Below, piece after piece: positions 1 to 5,531 of a stretch of 5,531 bases of DNA; position 1 is the first letter of the stretch, and each line of letters begins with the position of its first letter. The DNA is from Gammaproteobacteria bacterium (GTDB taxonomy: Bacteria; Pseudomonadota; Gammaproteobacteria; Eutrophobiales; Eutrophobiaceae), in contig SMWN01000073.1 of NCBI GenBank assembly GCA_004356415.1, positions 1 to 5,531 on the forward strand. The letters run 5' to 3'. The position numbers were made by a program, and so were the translations under genes. Below the pieces are notes generated by a model. The model did not search any database, was not told where the DNA came from, and saw nothing but the letters and a program-made list of their open reading frames with translations.

Positions 1-134
1 CAGGGATCCCTGTAGTGGTGACATATCACCCTGCTTATCTATTACGGGCTCCCCGTGAAAAAAGAAAAGCATGGCAGGATTTACAAATGGCAATGCGGGT
101 TTACAAGAAAACAATTCATCAGGAAACAAAATGA
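1..134 (+). CDS. Uracil-DNA glycosylase, family 4-like, C-terminal end (5' truncated)
   Basis: This is the 3' end of a gene cut by the window edge. Reading from base 3 gives 43 residues and a TGA stop at 132-134. The fragment contains VVVTYHPAYLLR followed by a basic stretch and KAWQDLQ, which is the motif 2 region (HPAYLLR...K..W.DL) of family 4 uracil-DNA glycosylases; the His-Pro segment inserts into the DNA helix at the uracil. Such enzymes remove uracil from DNA to start base-excision repair, and family 4 members usually carry a 4Fe-4S cluster whose cysteines would lie outside the window. The stop overlaps the rimI start as ATGA, suggesting translational coupling, and a glycosylase gene next to rimI is a familiar bacterial arrangement. 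The family call rests on one motif, so the exact subfamily is less certain than the superfamily. Confidence 0.85.
   Translation, partial: GIPVVVTYHPAYLLRAPREKRKAWQDLQMAMRVYKKTIHQETK
121..126 (+). promoter_or_regulatory. Ribosome binding site deciding the rimI start
   Basis: AGGAAA lies 4-10 nt before the ATG at 131, with AGGA spaced 6 nt from it. It is the clearest Shine-Dalgarno-like element in the window and supports 131 over the upstream in-frame ATG at 71, which has no comparable element and would run 60 bp into the glycosylase gene. Confidence 0.6.
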
Positions 135-607
135 GTGCAGTTCTAAAACAGGCAATCATCGTTTTTCGCCCCATGTCTGAAATGGATCTGGAGCATGTCA
201 TGGAGATCGAAAAAGGTGTCTATGACTTTCCCTGGTCGATCGGTATTTTTCAGGACTGTTTAAGCGTCGGATACTGTTGCTGGATACTTGAGCAGAATGA
301 TAAGGTTTCTGGCTATGGCATCATGTCCGTGTTGGCAGGTGAAGCACATATTTTAAATCTTTGTATCAAGCCTGATCTTCAGAACAATGGCATGGGTCAA
401 GAGATGCTTGGGTATTTGATTGACCTGGCAAAAGTACATAATGCCGATGTTATGTTTCTTGAAGTACGGCCCTCAAATAGACAGGCATTGAAAATCTATG
501 AAAGATCAGGTTTTGATGAGGTCGGGTGTCGCAAAGATTATTATCCTGCTAAATTTGGTCGTGAAGATGCCGTGATACTGGCCAAACAATTAACAGATAA
601 GATGTAA
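131..607 (+). CDS. rimI: Ribosomal protein S18-alanine N-acetyltransferase RimI
   Basis: A cytoplasmic GNAT-fold enzyme that transfers acetyl from acetyl-CoA to the N-terminal alanine of ribosomal protein S18. With the start at 131 the product is 158 residues, close to the usual RimI length of about 150-160. The acetyl-CoA pyrophosphate loop is QNNGMG at residues 84-89 (pattern Q/R-x-x-G-x-G). The RimI hallmark follows: FLEVRPSN (109-116), KIYERSGF (121-128) and DYYPAKFGREDAVIL (136-150). Glu111 and Tyr123 align with the catalytic Glu103 and Tyr115 of enteric RimI. The N-terminal DFPWS (32-36) is also typical. The start was chosen over the in-frame ATG at 71 because it overlaps the preceding stop by ATGA, has an AGGA at a good distance and gives the family length. 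Substrate assignment to S18 comes from the family; another protein N-terminus remains possible. Confidence 0.93.
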   Translation: MSAVLKQAIIVFRPMSEMDLEHVMEIEKGVYDFPWSIGIFQDCLSVGYCCWILEQNDKVSGYGIMSVLAGEAHILNLCIKPDLQNNGMGQEMLGYLIDLAKVHNADVMFLEVRPSNRQALKIYERSGFDEVGCRKDYYPAKFGREDAVILAKQLTDKM

Positions 608-629
608 ATTAACTGAATGAATAATACTT

Positions 630-1547
630 GTGACCAGGAAATTAAATAAAGAAGATTTTCCGACGATTGAAGCATATGTTGGTAATACGCCGTTGGTTAG
701 ATTACAACGTCTGCCCGGTGACACCAGCAATATCATCATGGCCAAGCTGGAAGGCAATAATCCTGCAGGTTCGGTGAAAGACAGGCCCGCACTGAGTATG
801 ATCAAACACGCGGAAGAACGGGGTGATATTAAGCCCGGTAACACCCTGATTGAGGCAACCAGTGGTAATACTGGAATCGCATTAGCCATGGTGGCAGCCA
901 TCAAGGGCTACAAAATTATTTTGATCATGCCCGAGCATATGAGTGAAGAACGACGTGCGGTAATGAAGGCCTTTGGTGCGGAGATTATCTTGACGCCCGA
1001 GGAAGGCAGTATGGAGGCGGCAATAGATCTTTCACGTGAAATGGAGGCAGATAAAAAAGGTATCGTTCTCGATCAATTTTCAAATCAGGATAACCCTTTG
1101 TCACATTACCAAGGTACAGCTCCTGAAATCTGGCGCGACACGCATGGCAAGATCACACACTTTGTCAGTTCCATGGGCACGACGGGAACTATCATGGGAG
1201 CATCACGTTATTTGAAAGAACAAAATTCTGAAATACAAATCGTCGGCGTACAGCCCATTGAAGGTGCCAAAATACCCGGCATTCGACGTTGGCCCAAGGA
1301 ATATTTACCGAAGATTTATGACGAAACAAGAGTGGATAAAATTATTGATGTCGAACAAAAAGAAGCAGAAGAAACCACCATTGCCCTGGGTCGGGAAGAA
1401 GGTATCTTTGCCGGGGTTTCTTCCGGGGGTGCAATTGCAGCAGCATTGAGGCTTTCTGAAGAGGTTGAAAATGCACTGATCGTTACCATCATCTGCGACC
1501 GTGGTGATCGTTACCTCTCTACCGATGTTTTTAAATCCTTAGTGTAG
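630..1547 (+). CDS. cysM: Cysteine synthase B (O-acetylserine sulfhydrylase B, CysM)
   Basis: A PLP enzyme that forms L-cysteine from O-acetylserine and sulfide; the B isozyme also accepts thiosulfate to give S-sulfocysteine. The 305-residue product is of normal length (E. coli CysM has 303). Lys50 in NNPAGSVKDR is the PLP Schiff-base lysine. TSGNTG at 77-82 is the substrate loop, and GTTGT at 183-187 binds the PLP phosphate. IPGIRRWPKEYLP (215-227) is characteristic of CysM rather than CysK. ICDRGDRYLS (288-297) includes Cys289, at the position where CysM has Cys and CysK has Ser near the pyridine nitrogen. The start is GTG: an in-frame TGA at 618-620 rules out anything further upstream, and no other usual start codon occurs before the conserved YVGNTPLV. 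No convincing ribosome binding site is seen. The gap from rimI is 22 nt, so co-transcription is likely. Confidence 0.96.
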   Translation: MTRKLNKEDFPTIEAYVGNTPLVRLQRLPGDTSNIIMAKLEGNNPAGSVKDRPALSMIKHAEERGDIKPGNTLIEATSGNTGIALAMVAAIKGYKIILIMPEHMSEERRAVMKAFGAEIILTPEEGSMEAAIDLSREMEADKKGIVLDQFSNQDNPLSHYQGTAPEIWRDTHGKITHFVSSMGTTGTIMGASRYLKEQNSEIQIVGVQPIEGAKIPGIRRWPKEYLPKIYDETRVDKIIDVEQKEAEETTIALGREEGIFAGVSSGGAIAAALRLSEEVENALIVTIICDRGDRYLSTDVFKSLV

Positions 1548-1577
1548 AAACCTGAGTCCGTAAATATAGAATAAAAA

Positions 1578-2348
1578 ATGAATCTACTGGTTTTTGATAT
1601 TGAAACTGTACCGGATACAGATTCCGCAAGAAAAATTCAGGACATGGAAGGTTTGTCTGATGCAGATGTTGCCGAGTCCATGTTTGCTCAACGTCGGCAA
1701 CAAACAGGTGGTAGTGATTTCATCCGTCATCATCTGCAAAAGATTGTTGCCATCTCGGTGGTTCTCAGAACATCAGATAATTTAAGCATATGGTCTTTAG
1801 GTGATATTGATTCATCTGAAGCAGATATCATTCAACGGTTTTTTGATGGCATTGATCGCTACACACCAAGATTGGTTTCATGGAATGGCAGTGGTTTTGA
1901 TCTGCCGGTAATACATTATCGAACACTATTACACGGGATTAATGCTTCACGTTACTGGGAAACCGGAGGCGATGATAAAAATTTTAAATGGAATAATTAC
2001 ATCAGTCGTTTTCACGATAGACACACCGACTTGATGGATGTCATTGCCGGATATAACCCCCGTGCCAATGCACCCTTAACAGAAATCGCGACCATGCTGG
2101 GTTTTCCGGGCAAGATGGGAATGGACGGTAGCAAAGTCTGGGATAATTACCTTGCGGGTAATATCGAAGGTATTCGTAATTATTGCGAAACCGATGTGCT
2201 CAATACTTATCTGGTTTATCTGCGCTACGAACTCATGCGTGGGCAAAAATCAGCGACTGCCTATGATGCAGAATGCGAACGTGTCAGAGACATGTTGCAG
2301 GAGGAAGGTCAGCCGCATTTACTGGAATTCCTGGGTGCCTGGAATTAA
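1578..2348 (+). CDS. Predicted DEDDy 3'-5' exonuclease, PolB-exonuclease-like
   Basis: A 256-residue protein with the RNase H-like DEDD exonuclease fold, best matching the family named 'predicted 3'-5' exonuclease related to the exonuclease domain of PolB' (Pfam DNA_pol_B_exo2). Motif I is FDIET with Asp7 and Glu9. Motif II is SWNGSGFDLP with Asp108. Motif III is YCETD with Tyr202 and Asp206, the Y-x3-D spacing of the DEDDy subclass. HTDLMDV at 149-155 is another conserved block. All four metal-binding acidic residues are present, so it should be active, removing nucleotides from 3' ends with two metal ions. There is no polymerase domain, signal peptide or membrane segment, and the substrate and biological role of this family are not established. 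It follows cysM by 30 nt. The ATG is preceded by an A-rich stretch with only a weak purine element. Confidence 0.9.
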   Translation: MNLLVFDIETVPDTDSARKIQDMEGLSDADVAESMFAQRRQQTGGSDFIRHHLQKIVAISVVLRTSDNLSIWSLGDIDSSEADIIQRFFDGIDRYTPRLVSWNGSGFDLPVIHYRTLLHGINASRYWETGGDDKNFKWNNYISRFHDRHTDLMDVIAGYNPRANAPLTEIATMLGFPGKMGMDGSKVWDNYLAGNIEGIRNYCETDVLNTYLVYLRYELMRGQKSATAYDAECERVRDMLQEEGQPHLLEFLGAWN

Positions 2349-2450
2349 TTCATTTCCCTGTATCCATAATTTGCATCGATCGATTTTTCATTCTTAAACT
2401 CAGAACCATTTAATCTGGTTAGCCAGATATTTTTTATATTATTCTTCACT
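2349..2450 (+). promoter_or_regulatory. AT-rich intergenic leader before rlmD
   Basis: This 102-bp gap is the only sizeable non-coding stretch in the window. It contains the 10-bp palindrome ATCGATCGAT at 2375-2384, two overlapping inverted repeats (2404-2420 and 2413-2428), a T run at 2430-2435 and TATATT at 2435-2440, which resembles a -10 box. I could not find a convincing -35 partner. There is no ATG on the + strand here. The sequence just before the rlmD ATG is pyrimidine-rich with no Shine-Dalgarno element. It probably carries a promoter or a control element for rlmD, but no site is certain. Confidence 0.4.
2413..2435 (+). terminator. Possible weak intrinsic terminator or attenuator
   Basis: ATCTGG (2413-2418) and CCAGAT (2423-2428) form a perfect 6-bp stem with the loop TTAG, followed after one A by six T residues (2430-2435). 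The stem has only three G-C pairs, so termination would be weak. It lies 65 nt after the exonuclease stop and ends 15 nt before the rlmD ATG, so there is hardly room for a promoter after it. If it works, it would act on transcripts entering rlmD, as an attenuator. Confidence 0.4.
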
Positions 2451-3800
2451 ATGGCAAGACGACGTAAAAAACTCCCAAAAGAACCTGTTTCTGCAAAGAT
2501 AGAATCACTCTCCCATGAAGGTCGAGGCATTGCGCGTGTTGAGGGCAAGACGGTCTTTGTTAATGGCGCACTGCCGGGAGAAGAAGCACTGTTCCAGTAT
2601 AAAAAGCAGCGCCCGAAATATGATGAAGCGCATGCACTGGAAATTAGCAACCCGGCAGCCGAACGTGTTGAGCCCAAATGTGAGTTCTTTGGTCTGTGTG
2701 GTGGTTGTAGCTTGCAACATATGCGGCACGACTTTCAGATCGAACATAAACAATCTGTTTTGATGGAACAGTTAATGCATATCGGTAAGGTCAAACCAAA
2801 ATCTGTCATCCCACCATTAACCGGACCCATATGGGGTTATCGTCGCAAGGCACGACTAGGCGTTAAGTACGTAGACAAGAAACAGCGAGTGCTAGTCGGG
2901 TTTCGAGAAAAATATAGTCCATTCATTGCTGATATGAACAGTTGTGAGGTCTTGCATCCTTCCGTGGGTTCATTGATTGAACCGCTACAGTGTTTAATTA
3001 CAGAATTATCACTAATCAAACAAATTCCACAAATTGAAGTTGCCATAGGTGATGATGTCACAGCATTGATCTTCAGACACCTTGCCGATTTTAATGATGA
3101 AGATATGACCAGGCTCAAGGCATTCGCAGAGCAATATAATGTGGATATCTATTGTCAGTCAGGTGGTCTGGATTCGGTGGTGCCGTTGGTAAATACAAGC
3201 CCAAAGCAATTGTCTTATTCCTTGGCGGAGTTTGATGTTACGCTGAATTTTCTACCGACTGACTTCACTCAGGTAAATCTTGAAATTAATCGCGCCATGG
3301 TGCCCATGGCACTGGAATTACTGCAAGTGAATAGCGAAGATCGTGTGCTCGATCTGTTTTGCGGGATAGGAAATTTTACCTTGCCTTTGGCTCGCAAGGC
3401 TGCCAGCGTTCTGGGTATTGAGGGTGAGCATGGTCTGGTGGAACGCGCAAAACAAAATGCAGCGCTTAACAACATAAGCAATGTGGAATTTCTGGCGATG
3501 GATCTGGCCAGGGATGACTTGAATAAAGATTTCAGAAATATAGATTTTTTTCAGGGCGGTTTTAACAAATTGTTACTGGACCCGGCGCGTAATGGGGCAC
3601 AGGAAGTCATAGAAAAGATGAACTTAAAATCAGTCGAAAGGATTGTTTATATTTCCTGTAATCCATCAACGTTAGCAAGAGATGCAGGCATATTGGTCAA
3701 TGATAAAGGTTTTAAGCTAGAGCAGGCAGGCGTGATGGATATGTTTCCTCATACAACACATGTTGAGTCGATAGCCGTGTTTAGCAGAAAGAGAAAATAA
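2451..3800 (+). CDS. rlmD: 23S rRNA (uracil-1939 C5)-methyltransferase RlmD
   Basis: A cytoplasmic SAM-dependent enzyme that makes 5-methyluridine at position 1939 of 23S rRNA. The 449-residue product begins with a basic tail and a TRAM RNA-binding domain (about residues 10-70, with ESLSHEGRGIAR and NGALPGE). The 4Fe-4S ligands Cys77, Cys83, Cys86 and Cys165 have exactly the spacing of E. coli RlmD/RumA (74, 80, 83, 162). The methyltransferase domain has FTQVN (272-276), the SAM loop DLFCGIGNFTLPLA (301-314) and LLLDPARNG (374-382). SCNPSTLARD (402-411) carries the catalytic nucleophile Cys403, and HVES (437-440) carries Glu439, the expected general base. Nothing is missing. The ATG matches the usual MARRR-type N-terminus although no Shine-Dalgarno sequence precedes it. 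In Pseudomonas rlmD also lies just downstream of cysM. Confidence 0.97.
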   Translation: MARRRKKLPKEPVSAKIESLSHEGRGIARVEGKTVFVNGALPGEEALFQYKKQRPKYDEAHALEISNPAAERVEPKCEFFGLCGGCSLQHMRHDFQIEHKQSVLMEQLMHIGKVKPKSVIPPLTGPIWGYRRKARLGVKYVDKKQRVLVGFREKYSPFIADMNSCEVLHPSVGSLIEPLQCLITELSLIKQIPQIEVAIGDDVTALIFRHLADFNDEDMTRLKAFAEQYNVDIYCQSGGLDSVVPLVNTSPKQLSYSLAEFDVTLNFLPTDFTQVNLEINRAMVPMALELLQVNSEDRVLDLFCGIGNFTLPLARKAASVLGIEGEHGLVERAKQNAALNNISNVEFLAMDLARDDLNKDFRNIDFFQGGFNKLLLDPARNGAQEVIEKMNLKSVERIVYISCNPSTLARDAGILVNDKGFKLEQAGVMDMFPHTTHVESIAVFSRKRK

Positions 3801-3804
3801 GCGT

Positions 3805-5295
3805 ATGTCAGGTAAACAACGAACAATCGTTTTTTATCTGCTAATTTCACTGTTATCTATTTCAGCTTGTACTCAGGAAAAAGATGAGGCCATTCGCTTT
3901 GGTCTGGAATCAGCACCCGTCACCCTGGATCCCCGTTTTTCAACAGATGCTGCATCCTATCGGATCACACGGTTGATCTATCGCAGTCTGGTTGATTTCG
4001 ATGACAACTTTCAATTCATTCCTGATCTTGCGGACTGGGAGATGCTAGCTCCTCAACACTATCGTTTCACCCTTGGTAATAAAGGCAGACAATTTCATCA
4101 TGGAGAGAGATTGATTGCCGATGATGTGAAGGCGACCTATGACTATGTTTTAGATATCAATAATGCTTCACCTCATCGGGGTTCTATTGCGGTGATTAAA
4201 AGCATAGATGTGATCGACGAGGACACCGTCGATTTTATTTTACAGCACCCAGATCCCCTGTTTCCAGGCAGACTCGTCATCGGCATATTACCCGCAGCAT
4301 TGATAGATTCAGGACATCCCTTTAATCGACAGCCTGTTGGTAGTGGTCCCATGGCGCTACAGGAATGGCCGAACGATGGCGATCTTTCATTAATACGTCT
4401 AGATGACAAACAAGTGTTAAAAATGATAACCGTTAAAGATCCAACGGTGCGTATATTAAAATTATTACGGGGTGAGCTAGATATTCTCCAGGGTGATATT
4501 CCCCGAGAAATGATCCGCTGGTTAGAGGAACAGGATAAAACTCAAATTGAGAAGGCACAGGGAGATACCTTCACCTATATGGGTTTCAATATGGCGGATC
4601 CAGTGACCAGTCAACTGCCAGTTCGACAGGCAATTGCCCATGCGATTAACAGAGATGAGATCATAGAATATGTCATGGACAATACAGCACGCAAGGCTGG
4701 TGCCATGTTGCCGCCAGAGCACTGGAGTGGCAATGCAGAATTGACCGGCGTTGAATTTGATCCAGAAGAATCAAAACGCCTACTCAAGGTCGCAGGTTAT
4801 GATGAACTAAAACCACTACAGATTATCTATAAAACCTCGAACAATCCTTTTCGTGTTCGTCTGGCCACCATCATTCAATATCAACTAAAACAGGTAGGCA
4901 TTGAAGTTGATGTACGTAGTTATGACTGGGGAACCTTTTATGGTGATATCAAGGCAGGCCGGTTTCAGATGTATAGCCTGTCATGGGTGGGGCTCAAGAT
5001 TCCCGATATATTTCGCTATGCTTTCCATAGTACTTCGTTGCCACCCAATGGCGCGAACCGAGGCCGCTTTAAGGACGCCACTGCAGATACCATGATAGAA
5101 GCAGCTGAAAGCAAACAGGATCTGGGTGAACAGGCAAGGCTATATCAAGACCTGCAGGCTTACCTGCATGAGCAATTACCTTATATACCGTTGTGGTATG
5201 AAGATAATATACTGGTTACAGCAAAGGACATCAGTGGCTATACCTTGGCAAGCGATGGTAACTATGATGGACTGCTCACGGTTAATAGAGAGTAA
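3805..5295 (+). CDS. Opp/Dpp-type solute-binding lipoprotein (SBP_bac_5 family)
   Basis: A 496-residue family 5 extracellular solute-binding protein. The N-terminus has a short basic part, a hydrophobic segment (8-20) and the lipobox ISAC with Cys22, so it is predicted to be a lipoprotein; Thr follows the Cys, so there is no Asp+2 inner-membrane retention signal. Family blocks in order are APVTLDPRFSTD (37-48), IYRSLVDFD (58-66), the domain signature with FHHGERLIADDVKATYDYV (97-115), PVGSGPM (177-183), VRQAIAHAINRDEII (273-287) and LPYIPLWYED (458-467). Members normally deliver peptides, nickel or other solutes to an ABC importer, but no permease or ATPase gene is nearby. In OppA and DppA an Asp three residues after a conserved Trp anchors the peptide amino terminus; here the segment is SWVGLKIPD (393-401) and that position is Leu397. 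The gene begins 4 nt after rlmD, so it is probably co-transcribed. The ligand is unknown. Confidence 0.9.
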   Translation: MSGKQRTIVFYLLISLLSISACTQEKDEAIRFGLESAPVTLDPRFSTDAASYRITRLIYRSLVDFDDNFQFIPDLADWEMLAPQHYRFTLGNKGRQFHHGERLIADDVKATYDYVLDINNASPHRGSIAVIKSIDVIDEDTVDFILQHPDPLFPGRLVIGILPAALIDSGHPFNRQPVGSGPMALQEWPNDGDLSLIRLDDKQVLKMITVKDPTVRILKLLRGELDILQGDIPREMIRWLEEQDKTQIEKAQGDTFTYMGFNMADPVTSQLPVRQAIAHAINRDEIIEYVMDNTARKAGAMLPPEHWSGNAELTGVEFDPEESKRLLKVAGYDELKPLQIIYKTSNNPFRVRLATIIQYQLKQVGIEVDVRSYDWGTFYGDIKAGRFQMYSLSWVGLKIPDIFRYAFHSTSLPPNGANRGRFKDATADTMIEAAESKQDLGEQARLYQDLQAYLHEQLPYIPLWYEDNILVTAKDISGYTLASDGNYDGLLTVNRE

Positions 5296-5310
5296 TAATT
5301 TTACATACAC

Positions 5311-5531
5311 ATGAATCATGATAAACACATAGAAATCAATATCAGCAAACAAACACTTCGTTTGTTTGAAGGCAATGATATTGTTAAGCAATACACTATC
5401 TCGACCGCAAAGAATGGCCCGGGTGAACAGATGGACAGTGAATGTACCCCCAGGGGAAAACACTTCATCCGTGAAAAGATTGGTGCAGGTTGTGATGCAA
5501 ACACTGTCTTCGTTGGCAGAGAACCTTGCGG
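5311..5531 (+). CDS. YkuD-domain (L,D-transpeptidase family) protein, 3' truncated
   Basis: The first 73 codons of a gene that runs off the window. The N-terminus goes straight into the YkuD fold: IEINISKQTLRLFEG (7-21), then QYTISTAKNGPGEQ (27-40), CTPRGKHFIREKIGAG (45-60) and NTVFVGR (64-70). There is no signal peptide or membrane anchor, and an in-frame TAA at 5296-5298 excludes an upstream start. YkuD enzymes use a Cys in a later SxGC[IVR]R-type motif to exchange or hydrolyse the bond at meso-diaminopimelate in peptidoglycan stems; that motif lies beyond the window. Lack of an export signal suggests a cytoplasmic enzyme like the ElsL/LdtK L,D-carboxypeptidases of Acinetobacter, which trim tetrapeptides to tripeptides in murein recycling. 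The family call is firm; the carboxypeptidase role is inference. The 15-nt gap suggests an operon with the binding-protein gene. Confidence 0.9.
   Translation, partial: MNHDKHIEINISKQTLRLFEGNDIVKQYTISTAKNGPGEQMDSECTPRGKHFIREKIGAGCDANTVFVGREPC
5346..5368 (+). repeat. Perfect 9-bp inverted repeat inside the YkuD gene
   Basis: CAAACAAAC at 5346-5354 is the exact reverse complement of GTTTGTTTG at 5360-5368, with the loop ACTTC. It starts 35 nt after the ATG and encodes part of SKQTLRLFE. No T run follows on either strand, so it does not look like a terminator. It could form an mRNA hairpin near the start of translation, or be chance within low-complexity codons. Confidence 0.55.

Noticed and set aside
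1..30. Perfect 12-bp palindrome CAGGGATCCCTG at 1-12 and the inverted repeat GGTGA/TCACC at 17-30.
   Set aside because: Both lie in the conserved C-terminal coding part of the glycosylase and are explained by its codons (GIPVVVTYHP); there is no T run and the left side is cut by the window edge.
590..904. 104-codon open frame on the minus strand over the start of cysM.
   Set aside because: It is antisense to well-conserved CysM sequence, has no recognisable domain and no ribosome site; a shadow frame.
2371..2400. TTGCAT (2371-2376) with TAAACT (2395-2400) as a sigma-70 promoter.
   Set aside because: Only about half of each box matches consensus at an 18-nt spacing, which is not better than chance in AT-rich DNA.
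2345..2677. 110-codon minus-strand open frame crossing the rlmD leader.
   Set aside because: Most of it is antisense to the RlmD TRAM domain, and no protein family is recognisable; it probably reflects codon bias of the real gene.
5154..5169. TGCAGG/CCTGCA inverted repeat within the binding-protein gene.
   Set aside because: A 6-bp repeat inside conserved coding sequence with no following T run; expected by chance.
5176..5463. Minus-strand open frame over the end of the binding-protein gene and the start of the YkuD gene.
   Set aside because: It is antisense to two recognisable genes and shows no domain of its own.

Overview
The window is a dense, single-strand run of housekeeping genes from a proteobacterium, most likely a gammaproteobacterium. 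This rests on the RimI, CysM and RlmD signatures and on the cysM-rlmD neighbourhood, which is also found in Pseudomonas. Base composition is moderately AT-rich by eye and codon use looks uniform. No tRNA, rRNA, CRISPR array, insertion sequence or phage gene is visible. All seven genes lie on the + strand.

Region 1 (1-607): the last 43 codons of a family 4 uracil-DNA glycosylase overlap by ATGA the start of rimI, the acetyltransferase for ribosomal protein S18. Region 2 (630-2348): cysM (cysteine synthase B) is followed after 30 nt by an uncharacterised DEDDy 3'-5' exonuclease related to the PolB proofreading domain. Region 3 (2349-2450): the only sizeable intergenic gap, 102 bp, AT-rich. It holds a 10-bp palindrome and a hairpin followed by a T run, with a competing upstream hairpin, immediately before rlmD. 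Region 4 (2451-3800): rlmD, the iron-sulfur 23S rRNA m5U1939 methyltransferase, with every expected catalytic and cluster residue in place. Region 5 (3805-5531): an Opp/Dpp-type solute-binding lipoprotein starts 4 nt after rlmD. It is followed after 15 nt by the 5' part of a YkuD-domain gene with no export signal, which runs off the window.

The first four genes and rlmD cover DNA repair, ribosome modification and cysteine synthesis; their proximity looks like shared transcription rather than a pathway. The last two may be functionally linked. A signal-less YkuD protein of this sort resembles the cytoplasmic L,D-carboxypeptidases of peptidoglycan recycling (ElsL/LdtK class), and the upstream binding protein belongs to a fold that includes the murein-peptide binder MppA. 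A murein-peptide salvage pair is an inference; the binding protein appears to lack the Asp that anchors peptide amino termini in OppA and DppA, so its ligand may not be an ordinary peptide. I see no unmistakably new system; the most worthwhile points are this pair, the attenuator-like leader of rlmD and the exonuclease between cysM and rlmD.
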